Of a DNA stretch of 64,000 bases, positions 8,470 through 16,570 are shown in pieces (position 1 is the first letter of the stretch; each line of letters begins with the position of its first letter). The DNA is from Parasediminibacterium sp046546515 (lineage in GTDB: Bacteria; Bacteroidota; Bacteroidia; Chitinophagales; Chitinophagaceae). The notes beneath the pieces were generated by a model. That model ran no database searches. It saw only the letters and a program-made list of their open reading frames with translations, and was not told the origin of the DNA. Location of the stretch: NCBI RefSeq assembly GCF_046546515.1, contig NZ_JBKHKJ010000006.1:124001-188000 (forward strand). The letters run 5' to 3'. Position numbers and translations under genes: made by a program.

Positions 8470-8628
8470 ATGACAGCAGTTAATGAAAATGCCACTTTGA
8501 TAAGTGAAATGATGATCGAAAAGAAGAAGCTTGCTAGCCAATCTCAAATAAATATTTTGAAGAAAGTACCAATCTTGAATTTTATAAACAGTAACAAAAA
8601 CTTAAACACGTTACTTTTTTGCCTTTAG
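8470..8628 (+). CDS. Possible small ORF of 52 residues, unknown
   Basis: Within the 345-bp spacer 8326-8670 an ATG at 8470 opens 53 codons (MTAVNENATLISEMM..., ending LLFCL). A TAAATTTG -7-like box lies about 20 bp upstream. The composition (lysine and serine rich, no membrane segment except the short end) does not point to a family. It could be a chance frame; nothing else is seen in this spacer. Confidence 0.25.
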   Translation: MTAVNENATLISEMMIEKKKLASQSQINILKKVPILNFINSNKNLNTLLFCL

Positions 8629-8670
8629 TGCGTAATGTCAATTAAATTTTAAAAGCCAGTTTGCTACCAC

Positions 8671-9432
8671 TTAAATAGCGCCCACCTTTTGCACGCTTTT
8701 TATAGCATCGCTCATTTCTTTAATCAGGCTACTATCTTTTTCTATGGCATTGCCTATTACAATTACGTCAGCACCAGCTTTGCAGTTTAAGTAAGCTTTT
8801 TCTGGGGTAGTAATGCCCCCGCCAATAATAAGTGGGCTTTCTATATAGCTAGATACCATTTGTATCATGCTTTCGGCTATTGGCTTTTTGGCACCACTAC
8901 CAGCATCCATGTAAATTAGTTTCATGCCCAGCATTTCACCCGCCATGGCAGTACACATGGCTATTTCATTTTTATCGGCAGGTATTGGGCTTGCATTGGA
9001 AATATAAGAAACCGTAGTTGGTGCGCCCCCATCTATTACCATATACCCAGTTGGCATTATTTCCAACCCGCTCTTTTTTACAAAAGGCGCAGAGATAACA
9101 TGCTGCCCAATAAGCAATTCAGGGTTTCGCCCTGAAATTAGCGACAAATACAACAACGCATCTGCATACCTGCTTACCTGCGATGGTGAGCCTGGAAACA
9201 ATACCACGGGTATATCGCAGTTGGCTTTTATTTGTTGGATACACGCATCCAAATGGTTAGATATTACAAGGCTGCCTCCAACAAAAAAATAATCAACCAT
9301 TGCATCAGTAGCCAATTGCACCAATTGATCAATCGTTTGGGCATTCACCTTGTCTGGGTCTATCAAGACCGAGAAAGATTTCTTCCCTTGCTTTTTCTTT
9401 TCAATAAATGTTTGATACAATGCTTGCTTCAT
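8671..9432 (-). CDS. Geranylgeranylglyceryl phosphate synthase (GGGPS/PcrB family)
   Basis: A TIM-barrel prenyltransferase that couples a polyprenyl diphosphate to glycerol-1-phosphate, forming an archaeal-type ether bond. Motifs are SVLIDPDK (substrate phosphate side, near the start), DYFFVGGSLV, VVLFPGSPSQV, the YMDAGSGAKKP loop and the phosphate-binding IIGGGITTPEKA and ADVIVIGNAIE. Bacteroidota members of group II are known to make geranylgeranyl ethers. ATG at 9432 is preferred over 9459 because MKQALYQTFIEKKKQGKK is the natural N-terminus. It is monocistronic. Product chain length cannot be read from the sequence. Confidence 0.88.
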   Translation of the reverse strand: MKQALYQTFIEKKKQGKKSFSVLIDPDKVNAQTIDQLVQLATDAMVDYFFVGGSLVISNHLDACIQQIKANCDIPVVLFPGSPSQVSRYADALLYLSLISGRNPELLIGQHVISAPFVKKSGLEIMPTGYMVIDGGAPTTVSYISNASPIPADKNEIAMCTAMAGEMLGMKLIYMDAGSGAKKPIAESMIQMVSSYIESPLIIGGGITTPEKAYLNCKAGADVIVIGNAIEKDSSLIKEMSDAIKSVQKVGAI

Positions 9433-9870
9433 GCAATTGAATGTAAGTGATTGTTGCAAAAATGCAGAAAAAGTCTTTATCCTTTAATCTTTCTTTTAAT
9501 GCTGTCTTAATATACAAAGATACAAAAAGCAAAACTTTAGCTGCACAGGTGCAATATAACAAAAGCTGTTTATATCCGGTTGTCCAAATTTCTATATTGA
9601 CAGATAAAATTTTATTTTATATGGATAGCATATAGCATTTTCCATGCCCTACTTACAAGAAAACTACTAAGACCGCTCTGTTTTGCCAATTTTTTTAACC
9701 ATAAATTTATGTCCGCTATGCTCCAACAACAAAAAAATACGCACGCAATAAGCCGTGAGGAAACGCCAAGTACTAACGCAAGAAAACCATGAACAAAATA
9801 TTTATATGCCCTTATAGCTACTTAATGCAACATTTCTTTTACTTTTACCCCTACTAGATAAACCTTATTA
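9433..9870. other. Gene-free divergent intergenic region
   Basis: This 438-bp spacer separates the divergent GGGPS and phosphoribosyltransferase genes. It is AT-rich, with no supported open frame, hairpin or recognised repeat; promoters for both genes should lie here. Confidence 0.5.
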
Positions 9871-10374
9871 ATGGCTGAGAGAAAGTATATTTTGACGAAA
9901 GAAGTTGCCGAGCAAAAATTGCAGCGCATGGCTTTGGAAATTGCAGAGAAACTGGATGGCGACCCAGCAGAAATAATAATAGTGGGCGTAAGGAACAGCG
10001 GCAAAGCAATTGCTAATAAAATAGGCAGCTTGCTCCGCCAGCACCTTGCTGTGCCTGTAAAAATTATTTCTGTTATTTTAAACAAAGATGCGCCCAAAGA
10101 CATCTTTTTTAGCGACCCAACAGTCGATTTCAACAACAAGAACGTAATTGTGATAGACGACGTGGTAAACAGTGGCAAAACACTTTTGTACGCATTAAGG
10201 CCATTGCTATATTTTCAACCCAAGCATATACAAACCTTGGTGCTGGTAGAGCGGATGCACAAGCTTTTCCCCATAAAATCAGATTATATAGGCCTTACCA
10301 TTGCTACAACTTACGAAGATAATATCATTGTAGAGGTAAAAGATGGCGAGATAATGGGTGCCTACATTGCTTAA
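9871..10374 (+). CDS. PyrR-like phosphoribosyltransferase
   Basis: A type I phosphoribosyltransferase of 167 residues. The PRPP-binding signature is VIVIDDVVNSGKT at about 92-104, and the pyrophosphate loop is VGVRNSG near 39. The C-terminal LVERMHKLFPIKSDYIG followed by IATTYEDNIIVEV parallels the LVDRGHRELPI..DYVG..IPT pattern of PyrR/uracil phosphoribosyltransferases. PyrR attenuates pyr operons in Firmicutes and has UPRTase activity; no pyr gene is adjacent, so the role is probably base salvage. Hypoxanthine phosphoribosyltransferase is the alternative. Confidence 0.75.
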   Translation: MAERKYILTKEVAEQKLQRMALEIAEKLDGDPAEIIIVGVRNSGKAIANKIGSLLRQHLAVPVKIISVILNKDAPKDIFFSDPTVDFNNKNVIVIDDVVNSGKTLLYALRPLLYFQPKHIQTLVLVERMHKLFPIKSDYIGLTIATTYEDNIIVEVKDGEIMGAYIA

Positions 10375-10533
10375 TTTTGAATTGTATATTTTAAATTTTG
10401 AATTAATAGGTACTACAAGATGATTCATCTGTATATAGGTCATGCTACCTAATTCAAAATTTAAAATCCAAAATTTAAAATAAATCTTCGCATTAATTTA
10501 AAATTTAAAACACAAAATTTAAAATAAGAAAGA
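10375..10533. repeat. Low-complexity AAATTTAAAAT-type intergenic repeats
   Basis: Several degenerate 10-bp units of the type AAATTTAAAA(T/C)C occur in both orientations (10378-10410 against 10449-10525), so the spacer can fold on itself. The same units occur at about 6077-6112, 37286-37312 and 50096-50130. Confidence 0.55.
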
Positions 10534-12258
10534 ATGAACGCAGCTACTTTAGATAAAGTAAACGAATGGTTGGCCGGCAACTACGACGATGCTACAAAAA
10601 CCGCAATAAAAAAGTTAGAGGCAGAAAACCCTAGCGAGCTGGAAGAAAGTTTTTATACCAGCCTAGAGTTTGGCACGGGTGGCCTTAGGGGCATTATGGG
10701 CGTGGGCACTAACCGAATGAACAAATACACTGTAGGCATGGCTACGCAAGGTTTTTCAAATTACTTGAAAAAACAAGTTACTGGCGAAATTAGCGTAGCC
10801 ATTGCGCACGATAGCCGCAACAACAGCCGTTTTTTTGCTGAGACAACCGCAGGTGTTTTTGCCGCCAATGGCATCAAGGTATTTTTGTTTGAATCGCTAA
10901 GGCCTACCCCAGAATTAAGTTTTGCCATAAGGACCTTGGGCTGCAAAGCGGGCGTAGTATGCACTGCCAGCCACAACCCCAAGGAATACAATGGTTATAA
11001 AGCCTATTGGGACGATGGCGGCCAGCTAGTGCCACCACACGACAAAAACGTGATTACCGAGGTTATGGCCATAAAATCTGTTGACGATATTAAGTTTACA
11101 GGTGGTGAAAGCAATATCAGCCTTTTGGGCAAAGACATGGACGATGCCTATATTGCTATGGTAAAAAGCTTGAGCGTTTACCCAGACGTGATTGCCAAGG
11201 AGCATGACCTGAAAATTGTTTACACCCCTATCCATGGCACAGGCATTACGCTGGTGCCAAAAGTGCTGGAAGTATTTGGCTTTACCAATGTAAACATTGT
11301 AGAAGAACAAGCCACGCCAGATGGCAACTTCCCTACGGTTGCATACCCCAACCCCGAAGAAAAAGAAACCATGAGTATTGGCCTAGCCAAAGCCAAAGCA
11401 TTGGATGCAGATATTCTTTGCGGTACCGACCCTGATGCAGACAGGGTGGGCGTAGGCGTGAAAAACCACAAAGGCGAGTGGGTGCTGATGAATGGCAACC
11501 AAACCGCAGTACTGGCATTTGCCTATATGATTGAAGCCCGCAAAAGCAAGGGCATTGCCCAGCCAAACGACATGGTGATTAGCACCATCGTTACTACAGA
11601 AATGATAAACGAAGTAGCCCGCCAAAACGATGTGGCTTGCTACAATGTACTCACTGGTTTTAAATGGATTGCCGAGAAAATAAAAGAGCTTGGCACTGCC
11701 AAGAACTATGTTATTGGCGGAGAGGAAAGCTTTGGCCTAATGATTGGCAACCAAGTGCGGGATAAAGACGCAGTAAGTTCAGTAGCATTGATGTGCGAGA
11801 TGGCAGCTTATGAAAAAGCCAATGATAGGACATTATTCGATAAATTAATAGACCTATACATTAAATACGGTTTCTATTACGAAAACCTGATTAGCCTTAC
11901 CAAAAAAGGCATGAACGGCAAAAAGGAAATTGACGACATGATGACTGGCTACCGTGAAAACCCACCTGCCACCATCAATGGCAGCAAAGTGGTTACTTTG
12001 CTAGACTATCAGTTGCAAGTTGGCAAAAACCTTATCACAGGCGAAACATACCCCATCACCTTGCCTAAAAGCAATGTTTTACAATTTATTACAGAAGATG
12101 GCAGCAAAATATCTGCCCGCCCAAGCGGCACCGAGCCTAAAATAAAGTTTTATTTTAGTGTTCATACTATCTTGCAAAGCAGGGACGGATTTGAGGAGAA
12201 ATTCGCCGAACTGCAAGCAAAAATTGCAGGCATAATAGAAGATATGAACTTGAAATAA
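10534..12258 (+). CDS. Phosphoglucomutase/phosphomannomutase (alpha-D-phosphohexomutase family)
   Basis: Interconverts sugar 1- and 6-phosphates through a phosphoserine. It is 574 residues, in the PgcA-like long class. Visible in order: GTGGLRG near 47, the catalytic serine S146 in TASHNPKEYNGYK, the metal loop DPDADRVG near 300, the sugar-binding GGEESFG near 395 and the phosphate-binding RPSGTEPKIKFYF near 530. All catalytic residues are present. It is followed by a strong terminator, so it is probably monocistronic. Substrate choice between glucose and mannose is not settled by the motifs. Confidence 0.93.
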   Translation: MNAATLDKVNEWLAGNYDDATKTAIKKLEAENPSELEESFYTSLEFGTGGLRGIMGVGTNRMNKYTVGMATQGFSNYLKKQVTGEISVAIAHDSRNNSRFFAETTAGVFAANGIKVFLFESLRPTPELSFAIRTLGCKAGVVCTASHNPKEYNGYKAYWDDGGQLVPPHDKNVITEVMAIKSVDDIKFTGGESNISLLGKDMDDAYIAMVKSLSVYPDVIAKEHDLKIVYTPIHGTGITLVPKVLEVFGFTNVNIVEEQATPDGNFPTVAYPNPEEKETMSIGLAKAKALDADILCGTDPDADRVGVGVKNHKGEWVLMNGNQTAVLAFAYMIEARKSKGIAQPNDMVISTIVTTEMINEVARQNDVACYNVLTGFKWIAEKIKELGTAKNYVIGGEESFGLMIGNQVRDKDAVSSVALMCEMAAYEKANDRTLFDKLIDLYIKYGFYYENLISLTKKGMNGKKEIDDMMTGYRENPPATINGSKVVTLLDYQLQVGKNLITGETYPITLPKSNVLQFITEDGSKISARPSGTEPKIKFYFSVHTILQSRDGFEEKFAELQAKIAGIIEDMNLK

Positions 12259-12269
12259 GCACATCAGTA

Positions 12270-12335
12270 ATAGGCTATCAAACCAAGGCTGCATTCCTTT
12301 CTAAAAGGAGTAATCTATGGTTTGATAGCCTATTT
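12270..12335 (+). terminator. Terminator after the phosphohexomutase gene
   Basis: A long stem, ATAGGCTATCAAACCA / TGGTTTGATAGCCTAT, encloses a loop with its own small stem (CCTTTCTAAAAGG). It is followed by a short T-rich tract. Confidence 0.75.
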
Positions 12336-12352
12336 CATTTCAACACACAACC

Positions 12353-13330
12353 ATGAAAAATTACAAATGGGGTATTTTAGGCGCAGGGAAGATTGCTGAT
12401 GAATTTTGTACCGCCCTTTCATTTACCAAAAATGCAACTGTATATGCAGTAGCATCCCGTAATACTGTTACTGGCAAAGCCTTTGCCGAAAAATTTAAGG
12501 CATCTATTTATTATAACAATTATTTCGACTTGGTAAATGACAATGAAGTTGATATTATTTATATCGCTACTCCTCATGCTTTTCATTACGAGCATACCAT
12601 GCTGTGCTTGCAGCATAAAAAACATGTGCTTTGCGAAAAACCAATGAGCCTTAGCTACCAGCAAACAAATGAAATGCTAAAGCTGGCAACTGAAAACGAA
12701 CTTTTCCTGATGGAAGGGATGTGGACAACTTGTATGCCCTTTATCCAAAAAATAGAGGAAATAATTGCCGCTGGCATTATTGGTGAATTACAATTGGTTC
12801 AAGCCGATTTTGGATTCTCTATTCCCTATAGCCCTGAAAGCAGGCTTTTTAACAAAACACTGGGTGGCGGTTCTATTATGGATGTTGGCATCTACCCCAT
12901 TTTTTTGGCCACTTTATTATTAGGTGAACCTTCAGCAATAAAATCCCTTTCCAAATTATCGAAAGATGGGATAGACGAATATGCAAACATGATTATCCAG
13001 TACTCAAATGGGGCAACAGCTCATTTATTTTCAGCCATTACGGTAGCAACCCCAATTGTAGCCAATGTTTTTGGCACAAAAGGAACTATCTACATCCAAA
13101 GCCCCTGGTACAAAGCCACTAATTTTACAGTTGTTAAAAACGATGGCAACACACAATCTTTTAGCATACCCCACTTGTGCAATGGCTTTGAACATGAAAT
13201 ACAGGAAGTAATGTGCTGCCTTGATAAAAAGCTTTTACAAAGCCCAAAAATGCCCCATCAATTAACGCTTGCCTTGAGCAAGCTGTTGGAAGAAATACTA
13301 AAGCAAGCAGGCGTGGTATATGGCCTTTAG
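12353..13330 (+). CDS. Gfo/Idh/MocA family NAD(P)-dependent oxidoreductase
   Basis: A 325-residue dehydrogenase. The Rossmann motif GILGAGKIADEF lies at about 8-19, followed by VYAVASRNT and the conserved EKPM at about 96-99 (HVLCEKPMSL), which carries the family lysine. MEGMWTTCMPF and DVGIYPIFLA match the C-terminal substrate domain of the MviM/dimeric dihydrodiol dehydrogenase-like group. The substrate is unknown. It starts just after the terminator of the previous gene, so it has its own promoter. Confidence 0.85.
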   Translation: MKNYKWGILGAGKIADEFCTALSFTKNATVYAVASRNTVTGKAFAEKFKASIYYNNYFDLVNDNEVDIIYIATPHAFHYEHTMLCLQHKKHVLCEKPMSLSYQQTNEMLKLATENELFLMEGMWTTCMPFIQKIEEIIAAGIIGELQLVQADFGFSIPYSPESRLFNKTLGGGSIMDVGIYPIFLATLLLGEPSAIKSLSKLSKDGIDEYANMIIQYSNGATAHLFSAITVATPIVANVFGTKGTIYIQSPWYKATNFTVVKNDGNTQSFSIPHLCNGFEHEIQEVMCCLDKKLLQSPKMPHQLTLALSKLLEEILKQAGVVYGL

Positions 13331-13479
13331 CAAAGACATTTTATTAACGCAAGTATTTCAGATGCTTATATTATTTATGCTGTACTCTCTTGTATTCTTT
13401 TGGGGGTAATTCTTTACATTTTTTTTTCTTTCCACTAAGCATTTTAAAACAGTTTGCTTCTGTTAAATTTGTACTGATT

Positions 13480-14151
13480 ATGAAACATGAGCCAAAAAAA
13501 CATATTGATACCTACCAGCACAAGGGGCTGCGGCTTCAATTAACCAATATATTGAAAGAAAAGGGCATAACAGATCAGCGGGTATTAAATGCCATAAATA
13601 CGGTGCCTAGGCATTTTTTTCTCGACAGTGCATTTGACAAAATTGCTTATGAAGACAAAGCTTTCCCAATTGGCGAAGGGCAAACCATCTCGCAGCCCTA
13701 TACTGTTGCATTCCAAACAGAATTGCTTCAAGTAAAAAGAAATGACAAAGTACTTGAAATTGGCACTGGTAGCATGTACCAGTCAACTATACTTGCTGAG
13801 ATGGGGGCCAAAGTCTATACCATAGAAAGGCAAAAGAACCTCTACAAGCAGCATGAAAATTATCTCTTTAAGGATGTTTACCTAAATATGAAATTTTTTT
13901 ATGGTGATGGGTTCAAGGGACAGCCTAGTTTTGCCCCTTTCGACAAAATACTTATCACGGCAGCAGCTCCTTTTATCCCACCAAAGCTAATAGAGCAATT
14001 GCGGCCGGGCGGCTTGATGGTACTGCCTTTGGACGATGAGGAAACTGGCTTCCAACGTATGCTCCGCATTACCAAAAAGCCTGATGGTACTTTAGCCGAA
14101 GAATCATTTCACAATTTTTCTTTTGTTCCAATGCTAGTCGGGAAAAGCTAG
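13480..14151 (+). CDS. pcm: Protein-L-isoaspartate O-methyltransferase
   Basis: Methylates isoaspartyl residues to start repair of aged proteins, using S-adenosylmethionine. It is 223 residues from ATG 13480; the longer frame from 13390 adds an unlike hydrophobic stretch. Present are RHFFLDSAF, YEDKAFPIGEGQTISQPYTVA (given in part: GEGQTISQPY), the SAM motif LEIGTGSMYQ, TIERQ, and ITAAAPFIPPKL with RPGGLMVLPL. The third glycine of the usual GTGSGYQ is methionine here; the remaining motif is intact, so activity is likely kept. Confidence 0.92.
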   Translation: MKHEPKKHIDTYQHKGLRLQLTNILKEKGITDQRVLNAINTVPRHFFLDSAFDKIAYEDKAFPIGEGQTISQPYTVAFQTELLQVKRNDKVLEIGTGSMYQSTILAEMGAKVYTIERQKNLYKQHENYLFKDVYLNMKFFYGDGFKGQPSFAPFDKILITAAAPFIPPKLIEQLRPGGLMVLPLDDEETGFQRMLRITKKPDGTLAEESFHNFSFVPMLVGKS

Positions 14152-14245
14152 TTTTTTTGATGACAATCAAGTTTAAATCATAAACTTAACAAAAAGGGTA
14201 CGCAACGTTTAACCCTTATTGTTAGTCATATCATAAAACGCATGA

Positions 14246-15121
14246 ATGATTAAACTATTTATATGCTTGGTGCTACTTTTGGGTACTATATGTACTGCAT
14301 ACGCACAAGGTATATATATGCAGAATGATTCGGCAAATAACTTGGACGTAACTATAGAACAAGCGAAAGGACAAAGGTTGGAAAAGCAGGCTACTGCATA
14401 TATTTGTGAGTTGCCTCCCCTAAAAGTAGAAAGCAAAATCAAGGTACAAAAGCTGGAAGTAAAAGCCCCAGCCAGTATTTTAAATGACAATGACGACAAT
14501 GACAAATCAGGCAAAGAGGCTCAAAGGGGTTTAAAAATAGATTTATATGGGCCCTTCCGGGGATATACGCAAATTAGCTACGAGGTAGTTACCCAAGAGG
14601 GGAGGGGCTATGAATTGTCACTAGGCCTGATTGGTGTTGGTACAGACAAGCTGATGGAATATTCAGATACCAGTTCCCGGTTTTCCACCACACGAAAAAA
14701 CCAAATTGGGCTGTTTTTAGCTGTTGGGTACAAGTTCAGCAAGCTGCCTATACTGTTATTTGGCCATACTCAGCCCACGCATATCTTGCAGGGCGCTTAT
14801 GCAAAGCCAACGCTGTATGTGGGTAGGTATTCGGAAAATAGGGTAGCTTTTAAAGGTAACAATGTATATCAGCTTGAAAAGCCGAATACCACTTTTGCAT
14901 GCCTTCAAATGGAGTTTGGCAAACAATGGGTAATAGCCAACAAAGGTCTGATAGATTTTTATTGGGGGCTAGGCTATGGGATAGATAATAAAACATATTA
15001 TAGCACATCTTATTTTGAATATATAACAACCTCCGCTTTCAATTATTGCAACGACCGCATAGGGAGAAGTCCTGGCATATCATTTACCTTTGGAATAAAG
15101 CTTGGTTTGTTAATAAAATAA
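14246..15121 (+). CDS. Secreted protein of unknown function, probable outer-membrane beta-barrel
   Basis: A 291-residue protein with a signal peptide (MIKLFICLVLLLGTICTAYA) and a mature start at QGIYMQND. An acidic linker (NDNDDNDKSGKEA) lies near 90. The C-terminal part alternates in strands (GYTQISYEV, YELSLGLIGVG, QIGLFLAVGYKF, FYWGLGYG) and ends FTFGIKLGLLIK, which fits a small barrel. I do not recognise a family. The next gene starts 36 bp downstream. Confidence 0.5.
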   Translation: MIKLFICLVLLLGTICTAYAQGIYMQNDSANNLDVTIEQAKGQRLEKQATAYICELPPLKVESKIKVQKLEVKAPASILNDNDDNDKSGKEAQRGLKIDLYGPFRGYTQISYEVVTQEGRGYELSLGLIGVGTDKLMEYSDTSSRFSTTRKNQIGLFLAVGYKFSKLPILLFGHTQPTHILQGAYAKPTLYVGRYSENRVAFKGNNVYQLEKPNTTFACLQMEFGKQWVIANKGLIDFYWGLGYGIDNKTYYSTSYFEYITTSAFNYCNDRIGRSPGISFTFGIKLGLLIK

Positions 15122-15157
15122 GTGCAATTTAAAGGAGCAAATAATATTATAGTAAAA

Positions 15158-15586
15158 ATGGAAAATCAACATTTCAAAAATCACGCAAGGTTTGTAATTG
15201 GCTGGCATTATATTACTTCCTTGGCCATTCTTGCCTTGTTCATAGGCTCTATTATTAACCTAGTGCACGCAGCTAAAGAAAACCTTTACTCTGCTTCCCT
15301 TATTTGCTTGATTGCTGTTATTTTAGGATTTATTTTTTGGTTTGCACGGGCATTTGCTTTAAAAGCACAGGACAGGGCTATAAGGGCTGAAGAAAACCTA
15401 CGTCACCTTGCATTAACAGGCAAGTTGCTAAACAGCAAACTAACTATCCAGCAAATAATTGCACTTAGGTTTGCCGAGGACGAAGAGTTTGTAGCATTGG
15501 CAAGCAAAGCTGCCGCAGAAGGGCTTGTCCCAAAAGCTATCAAAACCGCCATTGCAAGCTGGAGAGCTGATTACCATAGGGTTTAA
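15158..15586 (+). CDS. DUF6526-like small membrane protein
   Basis: A 142-residue protein. ATG 15158 (MENQHFKNHARFV) is chosen over GTG 15122 because the family begins with this Q.(F/Y)KNH.R motif. There are two membrane helices (about 20-38 and 47-67), then a basic cytoplasmic part (AFALKAQDRAIRAEENLRHLALTGK) and helices ending in AIASWRADYHRV. The layout matches DUF6526 proteins of Bacteroidota and Bacilli; function unknown. Confidence 0.65.
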   Translation: MENQHFKNHARFVIGWHYITSLAILALFIGSIINLVHAAKENLYSASLICLIAVILGFIFWFARAFALKAQDRAIRAEENLRHLALTGKLLNSKLTIQQIIALRFAEDEEFVALASKAAAEGLVPKAIKTAIASWRADYHRV

Positions 15587-15668
15587 AGTTGTTTTAAGTT
15601 TTGTGTTTTAAGTTCTAAGTTTGGGGAGTCAGGAAATCCATCTTAACTTAAAACACAAAACTTAAAAC
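15587..15668. repeat. Inverted repeat of TTTTAAGTT-type units
   Basis: TTTTAAGTTTTGTGTTTTAAG (in part) on the left and CTTAAAACACAAAACTTAAAA on the right are inverted about a 25-bp centre. They lie between convergent genes, so this could serve as a two-way terminator. Similar inverted repeats with other heptamers occur at 60981-61077 and 62200-62283. Confidence 0.55.
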
Positions 15669-15681
15669 AAAAGCAGGTGCC

Positions 15682-16107
15682 TCAACTATCCCCTTTGTTT
15701 TCAAAATAAACAGCCAGTTTTTCGTTCCATCCTTTAGGCATTGCTGTTTTTTCTCTTGTGGCTGCATTTATAAAATACAAAACTACCCTGCCTACGGTTA
15801 GTAGCTTGCCTTGTGCATTGTAAATTTCATGCAGGAACTCCATTTTGTGGTTGGTTGGCAATTCCTTTAGCATGGTTTTTATGGTAAGCAAGTCGTCATA
15901 GTGTGCTGGTCGCAGGAATTTAGAACTTATTTCTACCACAGGCATAATCACTCCTTCATCTTCCAGGTCTTTATAGGTATAACCTAAGTCCCGTATGGCT
16001 TCTGTCCTGCCAATCTCAAAATACTGGGCATAATTGCCATGGTACACCACGTTCATTTTGTCTGTCTCGGCATACCTTACCCTAGTTGTTGTTATGTGCT
16101 CGTACAT
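15682..16107 (-). CDS. Acyl-CoA thioesterase of the hotdog (4HBT/YbgC) family
   Basis: Hydrolyses acyl-CoA thioesters. The 141-residue hotdog protein has the family signature RYAETDKMNVVYHGNYAQYFE at about 10-30; D16 is the catalytic aspartate and YHGNY the helix start. GRTEAIRDLGY and KFLRPAHYDDLLTI follow in the usual order. Substrate not predictable from sequence. It lies alone between a repeat and a gene-free spacer. Confidence 0.85.
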   Translation of the reverse strand: MYEHITTTRVRYAETDKMNVVYHGNYAQYFEIGRTEAIRDLGYTYKDLEDEGVIMPVVEISSKFLRPAHYDDLLTIKTMLKELPTNHKMEFLHEIYNAQGKLLTVGRVVLYFINAATREKTAMPKGWNEKLAVYFENKGDS

Positions 16108-16570
16108 GAAACTGCTTTTTTGCTGTTGGTAAAGTTATTGTTATGGTTTGTTTATCCACAAACAAATGCAACATAGGTTGTTTTTACTATTGAAATTTAC
16201 CTTTATATTATTTTGCTCGCCTGTTCTAAATGGTTAGTTACTAGTCAAGTATAAGTTTATCTCATAGTAGTTGCTATAAAATTTAGGCACTTCGATTTAT
16301 CAACAGAAAATTAACCGCAGAACCCGCAGAGCGATTAACTCAGAGAAGGTGCAAAGGCAGAAACGCTAAAACAAGGAAAGGCGTTTCATTTTTAAGTGCT
16401 CAGAGGCGGGGATTGGTTTTTTTTCTTTCTTTTCTTCATGCCACGTTGAGTCTTAGAGTCTTTTTGGCAAAAACAGTTTTAGCAAACTGTTAAAAATAAG
16501 TTCAGCAATTTTATTAAACCCTAGGTTTGATTTTGGTTCACAGTCCCGGACGTAAATTTAAAACTCCCGT
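16108..16570. other. Gene-free region with degenerate intergenic repeat
   Basis: A 463-bp spacer between the divergent thioesterase and TPR genes. It has a stretch of TTAACCGCAGAACCCGCAGAG type at 16311-16370 that looks like a worn copy of a short dispersed repeat. No open frame is supported. Confidence 0.45.

Noticed and set aside
13741..13800. Loss of function of pcm because GTGSGYQ reads GTGSMYQ
   Set aside because: Other SAM-binding residues are intact and this position varies in the phylum, so a single change is not enough to call it inactive.
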